DNA from: Stictocephala bisonia
Taxonomy: Eukaryota; Arthropoda; Insecta; Hemiptera; Membracidae
Assembly (NCBI GenBank): GCA_035578905.1
Contig: JAQJVL010000001.1
Location: 5,138,001-5,202,000, forward strand
Direction of reading: 5' to 3'
Length of the DNA stretch: 64,000 bases
The position numbers were made by a program, and so were the translations under genes. Below are positions 23,868 to 36,501 of the stretch, in pieces (positions within the stretch are counted from its first letter, which is position 1; every line of letters starts with the position of its first letter). The notes under the pieces were generated by a model. The model saw nothing but the letters and a program-made list of their open reading frames with translations, was not told where the DNA came from and did no database searches.

Positions 23868-26015
23868 TCGATAACAGTACACCTGTAAAGAGGGTGAGTG
23901 GGTAGATTAGTAGGTGAAGCAAGTGAGCTGATAACACCATACGTCTATATGAGGGCAGATGGGTCGATACCACCTTACGTCTATAGAAGGGTGAATAAGT
24001 CGATATCATCATACGTCTGTAGGAGGTCAGATGGCTCGATATAACCGTACGTCTATACGAGAGCAGGTGAGTCGATAACACCATACGTCTATAGGAGGGC
24101 AGATGGGTCGATACCACCGTAAGTCTATAGGAGGGTGAATAGGTCGATATAACCGTACGAGGGCAGGTGAGTCGATAACACCATACGTCTATAGAAGGGC
24201 AGATTGGTCGATACCACCTAACGTCTATAGGAGGGTGAGTTGGTCGATACTAGTACACCTATGGAAGAGCAAGTGGGTCGATACCACCGTACCTCTATAG
24301 GGGGGGGGGCGGGTGGGTCGATATAACCTTACGTCTAAAGGAGAGTAAATAGGTCGATATAACCGTACCTCCATAGGGGGACAGGTGTGTCGATATCACC
24401 GTAGGTCTATAGAGGGAAAATGGATCGATACCACCTTACGTCTATAGGAGGGTGAATAAGTCGATATCATCGTACGTCTATAGAAGAGCAGATGGGCCGA
24501 TATCACCGTACGTCTATAGGAGGGTGAATAAGTCGATATAACCTTACGTCTATAGGAGGGAAAGTAAGTCGATAACACCTTGCGTCTATTGGAGGTTAAA
24601 TGGGCCGATATAACAGTACGTCTATAGGATTGTAAATGGGTCGATATAACCGTACGTCTATAGGAGGGCAGGTGGGTCGATTCCACCGTAGGTCTATAAG
24701 AGGGTAGATGGATCGATACTGCCTTACGTTTATAGGAGGGCAGATGGGTCGATACAACCTTACGTCTATAAGAGGTCGAGTAATTCGATATAACCGTAAG
24801 TCTATAAGAGGGAAAATGGGTCGATATAACTTCACGTCTTTAGAAGGGAAGGTTGGTCGATACCACCGTAGGTCCATAAGAGGGCAGATGTATCGATACT
24901 ACCTTACGTCTATAGAAGAGCAGGTGAGTCGATAACATCTTACGTCTATAGGAGAGCAGGTGAGCCGATAACACTGTACGTCTATAGGAGGGTGGGTGAG
25001 TCAATAACACCGTACGTCTATAGGAGAGCAGGTGAGTCGATAACACCGTACGCCTATAGGAGAGCAGGCGAGCCGATAACACCGTACGCCTATAGGAGAG
25101 CAGGTGAGTCGATAGCACCGTACGTCTATAGGAGAGCAGGCGAGCCGATAACTTCGTACGTCTATAGGAAAGCGGGTGAGTCGATAACACCATACGTCTA
25201 TAGGAGGGCAGGTGATGCGATAACACTATACGTCTATAGGAGGTTGAGTTGGTTGATAATAGTACATCTATGGGAGGTTTAGTAGGTTGATATCACTGTA
25301 CGTCTTCAGAAGGGTGAGTTGGTTGATACTAGTACATCTATAGGAGGGCAAGTGGATCGTTACAACCGTAAGTCTTTGGGAGGGTGAGTTGGTTGATACT
25401 AGTACATCTATATGAGGGCAAGTGGGTCGTTACCACTGTACGTATATAGGAGGGCAGGTGTCGATACCACCTTAGATCTATAAGAGGGCAGATGGGTCGA
25501 TACCACATTACGTCTATAGGAGGGTGAGTTGGTTGATACTAGTACATCTATGGGAGGGCAAGTGGGTCGATATCACCGTACGTCTATAGGAGGGTAGGTG
25601 GGTCGATAACAACGTACGTCTATGGGAGGGTAAATGGGTCGATATAACCGTACGTCTATAAGAGGGCAGGTGGGTCGATAACACCTTAGGTCTATAGGAG
25701 AGTGAGTTGGTTGATACTAGTACATCTATGGGAGGGCAACTGGGTCTATATCACCGTACGTTTATAGGAGGGTGAATGTGTCGATACTACCGTATGTCTA
25801 TAGGAGGGTTAGTTGGTTGATACCATCGTGCGTCTATAGGAGGGCAGTTGGGTTGGTACCAGTCATTGATATATATTACATATTGATGGTACCAGTCCGT
25901 ATATAGGAGGGTGGGTGGGTTGACCACCATACTTCTTTAGGAGTTTGGGTGAGTCGATACCACGGTACGTGTATTTGAGTACAGGTGGTTTGATATCTCC
26001 GTGTGTGTATGGGAA
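23868..26015 (+). repeat. 36-bp-family minisatellite, block 4 (main array)
   Basis: About 58 units of roughly 36 bp with the core 'accgtacgtctataggaggg' followed by 'caggtgggtcgata'. Units between 24900 and 25230 are the most uniform. The right-hand part (from about 25240) mixes in a variant with 'gttggttgatactagtacat', giving a two-variant pattern. Because 36 is a multiple of three, both strands stay open in places with a 12-residue periodic peptide ('YRRTVLSTHLLS'); these ORFs carry no independent support as genes. Confidence 0.95.
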
Positions 26016-27238
26016 TGAATCAGAAATGTATTTTTAAACAATTCAGCAAAACACAAAGTTGAAGGTAAGTGCAAACCTGTTACTTTTTCCCACTAATATC
26101 TATTATAATACTAACATACCGTTTGACCTTGTATACTTCATCTCATTTATATAAATTAATTAATAACTATTAAAATATAAATTTGCAGTGGAAGATTGCT
26201 GTATATATATATACCTATTTTGATTTCTCTAAAATATAAATTAAAATATTTATAATTTGTTAACCCTCATACATTTTTTAGTACTGTATATGATCTATTA
26301 AATGCTTATTTCATCATATGTGTTTTGTTTATTTAAAGGTATTGTACAGGTCTAACTTGTAGTAATTGTTATATTTTCTAACTGTATAATGTAATAATGT
26401 AAAATACATTTTATTTATACAGACCCGTTCGCTTAAAAAACTATTATAGTTTACTGTAATTTTTCTTGTTTTACCAGAAATATAATTGTAACAGTTCATA
26501 AAGCCATAATCGTAAAATAGTTTTAAAAAAATATTCCTATACGTAAATCAAAACTGGTAGACCATGCCAACACAATTGAGGATTTAGGTTAATTCTAGTT
26601 GATAGTTAAGTGGTTGAAGGGCAACAAAGCAATTTCAAAAAGGAATTCATTTTCCTGGTTTACAATAGATGCAATAATGTTGAACGGGGTGCTAATGGGA
26701 CGTCAACCATGTTTTAATGTAATATGTATCCTAATTAGGTTCTGAAATATTTTTCGTAATCCTAAAATTATATTATAACTTAAATTTTTTAAATTGTAAG
26801 TTACTGTAAAAACCATATTTAACATATTTTGTAAATAAAAAATAGCGAATAATGGAATACTTGAAAAAATGATTCTATAAATAGATTAGACCGAGAAACA
26901 GAATATTGGGTTTTCATTTATTATCAACGTAAAAGGAGTCTGAAATGAACACAATAGGCTTAATCTCGTGTTACAACTAACTTCAGTCTTCCTAATAAAG
27001 TCTTTTCACTACTTTTAGAAATAATTATCTCGTGCAGGCCTAATTAAATATTACCTCAAATCGACTATTGTTAGCCTGAATCATTTTACTCCGGTATCGA
27101 CAATGTTTTATAATATACATTACAGTATACGGAACATTAGCAGAACTGATTTAAAGTATAAATTGAAATATAAATTATTTCATTTTCCGCCCAACTAATA
27201 GTTGGTTCATCGTTTAGTGATGGGTTTATTTATTGTTA
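26016..27238. other. Non-coding AT-rich DNA
   Basis: No supportable feature. Confidence 0.4.
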
Positions 27239-27290
27239 AGAAACCGATCGTCAAGATATGGGCGAATGTGGATTTTGAATGGGAGTGATA
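27239..27290 (-). repeat. 45-bp SINE-end copy left of LINE D
   Basis: 'gatcgtcaagatatgggcga' plus about 25 further bases is repeated at 28688-28735, just outside the other end of LINE D, where it joins a minus-strand SINE. It is too diverged to be a simple target-site duplication. Confidence 0.65.
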
Positions 27291-27409
27291 AAATAAATAA
27301 ATAATTTCTTTTATTTCATGATACAATTAACAATTGTGTTGCAAAAGTCATAATTTAGTCTAGCCTAAACACTCACACACAATCGGACACATTCATACAT
27401 ACATTTTGC

Positions 27410-28645
27410 ACATGCATCTTACATTGGGCCTCAGGGTTCAGTATTGGGACCACTTCTTTTTTTAATATGCATAAACGACTTACCCAATTCAGTAAAATCT
27501 AAATCACTACTTTTGATACTACTTTTGTAAACATTGGAAGTAGTCTCGATCAACTCATTGATCAGACTAAAAACACATTAAAATCAGCCTCCGATTGGTT
27601 CTTGGCAAACGGGTTTAATTTAAATGAAGAGAAAACTAAATCTATTATATTTAACTTAAGAGCGATGGATAATGAGATCTGTGCATCCAATAGAATTGAA
27701 ACTGTATTTAGTGCTAAGTTTCTAGGAATTTATTTCGATAACCACTTAACATGGGGGCCTCACATAGATTACATATCCAAGAAGTTATCAAGCACCTTGT
27801 TTTTAATAAGGCGCCTCACCTTATGTGTTAGGAGTAGCTACATCATATCGGCATACTACGCCTACTTCCAATCGATTATGAGGTACGGACTTATTCTTTG
27901 GGGTAATTGTAGCAGATCTAATGAAATACTCATCCTTCAAAAAAAGGCAATGCGAATCATGACAAAATCAAATAGTTTAGAACACTGTAAGCCTCTTTTC
28001 ATAGGCACAGGAATTCAGACGGTTATTAATTTATACTTGTATGACATAATGCAATACATTCTAAATCATCCAGAGTTTTTACATTTCAATGAAATTTGTA
28101 AATATGAAATTCGTAACAACATCCGGGCTGTGATTGGTTTCCACAGGCTGAATAAGAGCTTATCCAGCCACACTGTAATAAGCATTAAAATATATAATAA
28201 ACTTGTCACTTTAATTCAATAATATCAACCCAAAGCTTTCTTGAACAAATTTTATTGCTGGCTACTTAGAAACCCATTTTATTCAATTGACGAATTTTTT
28301 AGTTTTGATTTAGTTGAATTTTAAGTACTACATATGATTAGCTCATGCTTACCCCAGATAACAGAGGTGCTTAATGAAAATGTACTGAGGCCCCTTCCCC
28401 TGGGTAACCTTAAGGGTAATCGAAACAAAAGATAAGCATTGCAAAAAGTTAGTTTCCCATGTTTACAAATATTTTAAAGATATTTTGCTAACCCTATTAT
28501 TTAATACTTTATTATGTTATATATTTATTTTATGTTAGTTTAAATTATATTAAGAATGACTTGGCAATATATAGCTGCAATTATGACTTTGTCAATGCTG
28601 TAAAGTTTGATGGCAATAAAGGATTATTATTATTATTATTCACAC
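27410..28645 (+). mobile_element. LINE D: jockey-type LINE, 5' truncated
   Basis: Coding begins at RT motif B ('GPQGSVLGPLLF', 27426-27461) and ends after a C-terminal 'NPFYSIDEFF', with TAA at about 28322. The 3' UTR is about 300 bp and ends 'ggcaataaaggatt' plus ATT repeats (28614-28640). The frame is broken where the YADD box should be (about 27510-27530, only a YFDTT-like remnant) and by one in-frame TAA at about 28220; otherwise 27602-28222 is open. Confidence 0.85.
27426..28324 (+). pseudogene. LINE D ORF2 fragment
   Basis: Contains motif B, a damaged motif C, 'GFNLNEEKTKS' and 'KFLGIYFDNHLTWGPH' (thumb), 'SIMRYGLILWG', 'QKKAMRIM' and the C-terminal 'FYSIDEFF' signature. The catalytic aspartate box is lost, so the enzyme would be inactive even without the stop. 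Confidence 0.85.
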
Positions 28646-28724
28646 ACTTTTATTTATTTTTTATTTTTATTTATTTTATTTATTCATAAGACGCTGATCG
28701 TCAAGATATGGGCGAATGTGGATT

Positions 28725-28938
28725 TCGAATGAGTGTAGATGTGTGAATGTAGTCATTGTTACAAACTAAGGCCGACTATTCTTTAGAAAGTGTAATTAAT
28801 TAATAGCCCAATTACAAATGAACAGCCAGTGGTTATCAGCTGATCCTTCTCAAAATTTATTATGACTCTGATTGGGATCGAACTGAGAAGCTTTAGCACA
28901 TGAAGCTGGAATTGCGTGGTTGGGTGTTTACTGATTGT
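28725..28938 (-). mobile_element. SINE type 2, copy 1
   Basis: Collinear with 29318-29500 on the same strand, sharing 'gtggttatcagctgatcc'-type and 'tatgactctgattgggatcg'-type blocks. On the minus strand 'agttcgatccc' (28874-28884) fits a B box, with a tRNA-like head upstream of it. It abuts the end of LINE E and the 45-bp repeat at 28688. Confidence 0.6.
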
Positions 28939-29282
28939 CCTAGTGGCTTTGATATATTTCCTCAACTGAATAAAAAGCATTTCCCACCAGAAGGTGTTTA
29001 AAACGTCTTTTGAAAAAATTCAGGTTTTTATTTTTAATTTGTTCAGGGAGCAAATTGATTATGTTTACACCCACTTGTGATGGCAGACGCTCAATAGCTG
29101 CGCTTCTATGTATCTGCGTTCTGTAATTATTCCTCCCTTTAGTTTCATAAGAGTGAACATCCCTGCCGCGCGTCAAAGTGCACTTTGACTTGCAGTACAG
29201 GGCAACCTCCAATATATAGAGGCAGGGTAGGGTCAATAATTTAAGCTCCCAAAACGCTTCTCGACCCGACTCTAACGTTTAA
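28939..29282 (-). mobile_element. LINE E: C-terminal fragment of a jockey-type ORF2
   Basis: The minus-strand frame 29236-28940 (98 codons, open further upstream to about 29275) contains 'LPCLYILEVALYC', 'RGRDVHSYETKGR' and ends 'FYSVEEIYQSH'. These are the terminal blocks seen in LINEs B, D and H. Both ends are truncated; the 3' UTR is missing and a SINE follows. Confidence 0.8.
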
Positions 29283-29317
29283 TTTTAAAATAGTTCTGAC
29301 AGCTCTTTTTTGAAGAG

Positions 29318-29560
29318 ATGAATCTAGACGAGTGATTGTAGTTATTGTTAGAAAGTAAGGCAGGATATTCCTTAGAAAATGTCATTAGTGTCATTAATTT
29401 ATAGTACAATGACAAATGAACAGGCGGTGGCTATCAGCTGACCCCTGTCAATATGTGTTATGACTCTAATTGGGATCGAACTAAGAACTTTTAGTTGATG
29501 AAGTTCTTAGTTTTCAAAGCTTTACCAAGTACTATACCAGCAAATTTTTAAGAGAATGAA
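29318..29560 (-). mobile_element. SINE type 2, copy 2
   Basis: Diverged copy of 28725-28938. The B-box-like 'agttcgatccc' lies at 29472-29482, and on the minus strand a 'tggtatagtac' A-box-like sequence precedes it. Together the two copies frame LINE E. Confidence 0.55.
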
Positions 29561-30457
29561 GAGTTAGCCTGCGAAAAATACGAGTATATAAGCTTCTTGT
29601 TTTAATCACAGTAACCCGGTGAAAAAATTACACATACAAGTTTCGGTAAATATTCGTTTTACACTTAACCAAAAAAACGAAAACGTGATATTTGAAGTGG
29701 TTAAATTAATTTCGTATTTCAACTATGAAATAGTTGAATTTGCAGTTACACCATAGAAGTGTGTAGTTACGAATCGAGTGAAGTGATCTAAACTAAACAA
29801 TGTAAACAATGTGTTATCTGATTATATACTGGGTGAATCATGACGTTCTTCCCCCATTTCAACAGCGCATTCTACTACTACAAAAATGAAAAAAGTTATA
29901 TAAACGTAGGTTCTAAAACGATTTTTTAAAAACTTTTTACTTAAAATTTCTGGAACATCTGAAATGTCTTTATAGTTACTCCTCGACATTTAGCCTGGTT
30001 TATGTCCTCCTCATTGTGTTCATCATCAAAACTATTTTTTTTTTAATTTGTTCTTCTTCAACTTTAATAAGACCAGAATCTCATTCCTCATTGTAAAAGT
30101 CGTTTTCAACAGAACAGCTTTGATAAAGCCACTGTGTCCATTCATCAGTGCTGTCGATATCTAAGACATATTTTCTTCTAAGTTGCAATCTTCTTCTGAA
30201 TTCTGAATGTTATCATATTTTGGTATTTCTGTTTTTTTCTGAAGATTTGTGATTATGGAAGGCCAGACTCATCATCAATGCAAACTTGTCATCATCAGAG
30301 ATGAAGCTCTCTGAAACTAAAGGAACCAAGTATTTAATACTATATGACTTAACTTACTCTTGGATATCTAGTTTCTTTAATAAAATGTAAGTTAAGGTTT
30401 AAGTTTCGTATGGTAGCAAATAAAAGATTTAGAACCCCAACTAGAGGATAGGCGTAA
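29561..30457. other. Non-coding DNA
   Basis: Near 29830 there is 'ctgggtgaatcatgacg', similar to Tc1/mariner-type element termini, but I did not find a matching inverted end. No gene. Confidence 0.35.
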
Positions 30458-30520
30458 TTAATAATAATAAATAAAAATGCCTTTATTTACATAAGCGTTT
30501 CTCAGTTTTACACTGCTTTT
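30458..30520 (-). mobile_element. LINE 3' tail only
   Basis: Minus strand: 'aaataaaggcatttt' followed by ATT repeats, like the 3' ends of the LINEs in this window. No coding part recognised to its right. Confidence 0.4.
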
Positions 30521-30864
30521 CAGAGCAACTCGAGTCAAAAATAAAACTAACATGAACAGTGAATAACTAATCCTAAAGCAACAAGTGAGACATCACTTCT
30601 TTTATTTAAATTTATACTTTCGATCTAAACCCAATATAAATGAAGTAGACATTCCTTCTTTATGTGCTTAGTTAGTCATGTGTATGTATCATCCTATGGA
30701 CATGATGTAATAAAAACAAGTTTACTCGAGGAGGGCCTTCAAATTTGTTGCACATTTTTTTTAGTGGCTTACACAGTGACACATGATTGCTTGAAACCTG
30801 GACAGAAAGCTGTAACGTAAGTTACTATAATTGTATGGAGAACAGTTTGACTATTAAAATATAT

Positions 30865-31400
30865 TAATTTAAAATATCTCATTTAGGTAAATATATAGAA
30901 TAGGGGCCTTGTAGATTTTTAGCCAAACATTTTTTCATAGTAGATACTTAGCTAAGAACCAAGAATATGATTTCAGCCGAAAAGCTTTAAAATTACGAAA
31001 ATGAGGAAAAAAGGAAATAACCTAAGCAAATCTAGCATAACATAATAAAAACAAACATAACCTAACCTATCAATACTCAACCTAGCCTAATCTAAATTGA
31101 ACGTAGACTGTAATTGGCACATTTCCACCGCTAACGTGTTTAATAATGGTTTGATTGTAAAAACTTTTTGATATTCGTGATTAGGGGAAAAGTTCATATG
31201 ATTTGAGTAGACACATCACTATATTTATGAAAAAAATAAATTTGTCCATTTTTCCCCAGTTTCATAATTTTTCCAGCTTTCCCGCTGAAAAAGATATTAT
31301 TCTTGATTCTTAGCTTTGTATATACTATGAAAATATTTTCAACAGAAAAATCTACAAGGATCCTTTTCTATAAATTTACTCTCCTTTATTACTAAATTTA
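30865..31400. mobile_element. Foldback MITE with about 148-bp arms
   Basis: 30865-31012 and 31252-31400 are inverted copies with dispersed mismatches, matched at 'ccttgtagattttt', 'agctaagaa.caagaata' and the outer 'gtaaat.tatagaa'. The 240-bp centre includes several 'cctaa' words. There is no ORF. Superfamily is unknown. Confidence 0.8.
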
Positions 31401-31851
31401 ATAAGGAATGCTGTTTAAATTGAGAACATGAAATTAATTCACAAGTGGCCCAGAGTTGTGTTAGATAATTAAATATTTATGTTTTGTTTAATTAACACAT
31501 TCTGCTGCTAGATTTTCCAGTAAATCACAATCTCGTTTATATAAAATATTTTTAGATTAATTAACATTTTTGGGATAATTGTTATAGATCTAACTTTTAA
31601 AAACTGACCTAAATAATATTGCTTTGATAAAATTATAATGCTAAGGGTAATTTTATTTATATAATTATTTAACGAATGTTGATTTGAATCATTTTTACAT
31701 TTTTAACATCAATAATCTTTTTTTGTAATTGGTTCTTATGTATTATTACACCTTTTACGCGTTATCAAAAAAGGATATTATTTATTCATTATGCCAATGC
31801 CAGGTCATCGCCTTTTACACATTTATCGCCTTTTATACCTTTTATACGCCT
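31401..31851. other. Non-coding AT-rich DNA
   Basis: No supportable feature. Confidence 0.4.
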
Positions 31852-32020
31852 TTTGCCGGCGTGGTGGCCCATTGGCTAAGGCTTCGGACTGCGGATGGAA
31901 TTGTCCAAAATTCGAATCCCCACTGAGCCAACGGTCGGTACTTCACTTCTTCACTCATTGAATAAAGTTCACGCACAGGCTTGTAGGCCCATATAAACTG
32001 GCGAGAGAAGTTAAAAAAAA
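31852..32020 (+). mobile_element. tRNA-derived SINE, type 3
   Basis: A box 'tggcccattgg' (31865-31875) and B-box-like 'aattcgaatcc' (31909-31919) lie 33 bases apart in a GC-rich head, followed by a body with 'ttgtaggcccatataaactg' and an A-rich end at about 32010-32020. No closed cloverleaf. Confidence 0.7.
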
Positions 32021-32727
32021 TTAAACAATATAATTTTTGCTTTCATCGTATCTTCTTTTTATGTATAACTTTTTTATAAGTTCCCTTTAAGACCATACCA
32101 CCATCGTATGCTTTGTTTTATTGCTTATTTATTGTTGTATGTATTTATGGTATTTATACCAATATATCATTGAGTTACCGTTGGGAAATAAAGAAATGTT
32201 ATCAACAAGAAAAAAAACCTTTGTTCTTTAAGTCCATATTTTATAGCAGGTTATAAAACTGTCGAAACAGCCCTAACAATACAATCGAGGAAATTTCGCA
32301 GTTAGCAATAAACATCAGCTGCTGCTGAACTGTCCCACTGGCGTTTGGAATTTGCCATTATATTTGTTTTTTAATAAACTTTATTGAAACGTCAAAAAGT
32401 AAAAAAGAAATAAAGTTTTATCTATTGTAAAGAAACAACTCCTACTTTACTGTAAAAATGCAATAGTTTCGTGGGTAGTAAAAAAGGGATTAATAGGTTG
32501 GTCTTATGTAGATAACTCAACAATGTTCACCTTAAATAATATAATTCCCTTAAACAAATATTTAATAAAAAACAAAATAAGCTAAAAACTTCAACATCAA
32601 TTTCAAGACATGACTTGAAAAGAAGTTATAAATAAACCATTTACACCATTATTTATTTACAAAATTGTTCATTTGTATTAAATTGAAATAATTTGAATTC
32701 CACAATTGTAATTTTTTATTCAAATAA
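32021..32727. other. Non-coding AT-rich DNA
   Basis: No supportable feature. Confidence 0.4.
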
Positions 32728-32830
32728 TAATAATAATTCTTTATTGCGTAAACAAACGTATATATTGCATTGCATGCGTCAAAGTTACAGTACATATATA
32801 CATACTTTATAGGTACTATAATACATTTCT
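32728..32830 (-). mobile_element. LINE 3' tail only
   Basis: Minus strand: 'gcaataaagaatt' plus ATT repeats ending near 32728. Only 3' UTR seems present. Confidence 0.45.
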
Positions 32831-32978
32831 TTCCTAGCTCATTAGGTTTCTATACAATTAAAATAATAATAATAATTCAGAAAATTTTTTGATATCAGAA
32901 TCAGGGTATTATTATTTATTTGTTTTTACTGCATTATTTATTTAAATAATATTGCATTTACTTAATTACATCTGTATA

Positions 32979-34526
32979 CAGGGTGATTATAAAGTAACTT
33001 CCCACCAACTTTTTCCAGAATTATCATTTAAAGTTTTTTAAAGCAATGCCATTTATTGTATAGGTAGATGTTCTAACTTTTTAAATATTATGGAATAATG
33101 GGAGTAGCCTGAGGTCCAAGATATAGGAGTCATCTTCCGAATTTTTCAAGATAAGTTAGTCACACAACACGTCTATTACTATTGCCTTATCACCCTGAAA
33201 ACAAAGGTGTATTTAAAATTCTAAAGGGTTGTACCGTTTCCAAGATATCAGTAGGTTAAATATATATAAATAGACTTAACATTTGTAATGAAAAGACAGT
33301 CATACGACAAGTCTTTTAACATTGCCTTATCACACTGAAAACAAAGGTGTATTTAAAATTCTAAGGGGTTGTACTGTTTCCAAGATATCAGTAGGTTAAA
33401 TATATATAAATAGACTTAACATTTGTAATGAAAAGACAGTCATACGACAAGTCTGTTAACATTGCCTTATCACCCTGAAAACAAAGGTGTATTTAAAATT
33501 CAAGAGGGTTGTACCGTTTCCAAGATATCAGTAGGTTAAATATATATAAATAGACTTAACATTTGTAATGAAAAGACAGTCATACGACAAGTCTGTTAAC
33601 ATTGCCTTATCACACTGAAAACAAAGGTGTATTTAAAATTCTAAAGGGTTGTACTGTTTCCAAGATATCAGTAGGTTAAATATATATAAATAGACTTAAC
33701 ATTTGTAATGAAAAGACAGTCATACGACAAGTCTGTTAACATTGCCTTATTACCCTGAAAACAAAGGTGTATTTAAAATTCTAAAGGGTTGTACCGTTTC
33801 CAAGATATCAGTAGGTTAAATATATATAAATAGACTTAACATTTGTAATGAAAAGACAGTCATACGACAAGTCTGTTAACATTGCCTTATCACCCTGAAA
33901 ACAAAGGTGTATTTAAAATTCTAAAGGGTTGTACCGTTTCCAAGATATCAGTAGGTTAAATATATATAAATAGACTTAACATTTGTAATGAAAAGACAGT
34001 CATACGACAAGTCTGTTAACATTGCCTTATCACCCTGAAAACAAAGGTGTATTTAAAATTCTAAAGGGTTGTACCGTTTCCAAGATATCAGTAGGTTATA
34101 TATATATATAAATAGACTTAACATTTGTAATGAAAAGACAGTCATACGACAAGTCTGTTAACATTGCCTTATCACCCTGAAAAAAATGTGTATTTAAAAT
34201 TCAAAAGGGTTGTACTGTTTCTAATTTGAAAAATATTTTAAGGGCTTTTCACTAAATATTAATAACATTTATACTGAAAGATATTCAAAGAAAAAAAAAA
34301 AAAAAATAGAAATATTGGAAACAGTACAACCCTTCTGAACTTTAATATACCATTGTTTTCAGGTTGAAAAGGCAGTGTTAATAGTTATGTCGCATAATTG
34401 TCTTCTCATAAAGAATCCGGAACTTGACTCCTATGTCTTGGACCTCTCAGGTTACTCCCAATATTCCACAATGCTTGAATGTAAATTGTAAAAAAAGTGG
34501 GGTGAACGGACTTTATAACTAACCTG
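32979..34526. mobile_element. Foldback element with a tandemly expanded left arm
   Basis: The ends 'cagggtgattataaagt' (32979 on) and its inverted counterpart ending at 34526 are flanked by TA, the Tc1/mariner target site. Matching continues inward: 'ggtccaaga.ataggagtca' (left, near 33110) pairs with the right arm near 34425. The left arm's inner part has been amplified into a 140-bp tandem array, while the right arm keeps one copy (34315-34370). No transposase is encoded, so it is non-autonomous. Confidence 0.8.
33150..34230 (+). repeat. 140-bp tandem array, about 7.5 units
   Basis: 'aaaagacagtcatacgac' recurs at 33291, 33431, 33571, 33711, 33851 and 33991 (exactly 140 bp apart) and at 34133 after a 2-bp TA gain. 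The units differ at very few positions, so amplification is recent relative to the element's arms. Confidence 0.97.
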
Positions 34527-36501
34527 TAAAATGATAACAACAATACGTATATACATATACCATAGATCCAAGATAGTTCGGTTGCGTCTTCTTACTTTTA
34601 AGCTATTTTAGCTAATCTTATAAGTTATTTTGATTCAGTTATTTTGAAGGCCTGGGGTGTCTGAATTGGAAATTATTATTTCAATTTGTCTTCTCTTTCT
34701 TATTTGTTGATATTTTCTTCTTCACTTCACAAGTTATAATTTTTTATACTGTAAACTTCAATAGAATATGAAACAGCATCAACTAAGCATCTTCTTAGAT
34801 CAATCTTGAGTTTATTAAAATCTTTTCTTTTTTGGTAATATAAGGTAGCAATCTAAACAAGTTTGATCTCATGTATATTGTTTTCTTAGTGTGTCAAAAT
34901 TTACATTTTAATGCATACAAATTAAATAAAGCCATCATATTTAATCCCACATAACATTTGATATACCATATGGGCAATAATTTGGATACATATGTTATGT
35001 TATTATTGTTATTATCATCATATTTAACGTGTTGTGGTTTTATCCCTTGCTCCAATGTAACGTTGTTTACTATTGTATTGTTATAACTTTAGAATATTTT
35101 CCGGTTGCGTATGTTATGATTTTTAATGTCTGGAATGTAAAGTATTATTCAATATTCATTGATAAATCTTTGAAATTTTATTTAATTATCATTCATTACA
35201 AATATAAAATTTTATAAAATCAAAGTACTATATTTTATTTATTAGTAGTTAACAACATTATGTGTTTTGTATTCTTTGCGTACATATATGCGTTGCTTAT
35301 ATTTCATACTTATTTTAAGTAACACTAATATATATGCATATATGTCCTTTAAAATTATATATACGTGTCTTACACTATAATACTAACCCGAAGCTTTAGT
35401 ATCTAATAATAAAAAATTATGTATATAACATTACATATAAATGTACAGATGAAGAATTGCTTATACTTTATTTTAGAAACAATCCTTAAATTTTGTTGCA
35501 TTAAATGTAAAAAAATCTTTATAATTAGTTATTTCGATTTCAGAATGATAGGTATTATTTTTTTTAAACGTAACTCTCAGTAAAAATAAAAATATTAATT
35601 AAAAAAACGATATTTTAAAGATTTTATCAAAACCATTTGTTAAGGATTTTTTTTTCAGTACAAAGTATTTTTCAGAATTAATTAAATGTAGAAAGCACAT
35701 TAAAATTAGTTCTGTAAGACTGTTTTTTCACTTGTAACAGCGTGTTTCGTTTGTAATGAAAATCGTGACGACTGTTTTATTTATATCTTATAGTAAAATA
35801 TTTTTAAAAAACATTAAAATGATACTATAGAAATATAAATAGCTTCTTAAATGTTAACTGTGAGGTAATATTTAAATAAATAGGATCAATATTTGTTGTA
35901 TTTTGAAAGTCTATACAGCTTAAAATCATTTTATATTTGAAAATATAGATTAAATATATATTCTATTTCATTTAAACTCCTAATTATATATGTAAAAGGA
36001 ACTCTATACTAAATTACAAATGAATTTACTATAAAAAAGGCAATAAAAACACGTAATCACTCAAATTAGTTGCTAATCCCCGAGTTAATTAGGTATACAA
36101 TTTTAAATTAACTGGTGGTACTCTGCTACTCTGTTTACGAATATACTCGGATTTATCTTTTTTAAGTCAATACTTCAATGCAAGTAACATTGATTCTGCA
36201 GTTATTAACCACTATTTGACATAAAATGTCACGAAAATAAATTAAATACGGCAAAGCAATAAAAAAACCTCCAAAACTTAAATTTATTAGTGATACTGGA
36301 TTTGAGGGCGGTTAGAATCAATTATGCAGATTAAATTGTATCTTTTAGACATTTTAAGTAAACAATGATTCAGTAGATAATGATTCAGTAGTACTATAAA
36401 GGATAAACATAATAGGAAAGATAATAAATGTTAAGTTTAAGATCAACATTGCTAAATAAAGTTTTAAAGTTGTATGTAGAAAAAAAATTAACAAATATTA
36501 G
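34527..36501. other. Non-coding, very AT-rich DNA
   Basis: Almost 2 kb without a recognisable gene, RNA or repeat. A 62-codon ORF at 35029-35217 is hydrophobic and motif-free. Confidence 0.45.

Noticed and set aside
23800..25282. Several ORFs of 75-128 codons with a 12-residue period
   Set aside because: The 36-bp repeat unit is a multiple of three, so both strands stay open by default; units mutate without frame preference and the frames break at every indel.
31855..31925. Functional tRNA gene
   Set aside because: Promoter-like boxes only; no cloverleaf, and the B box has two mismatches.
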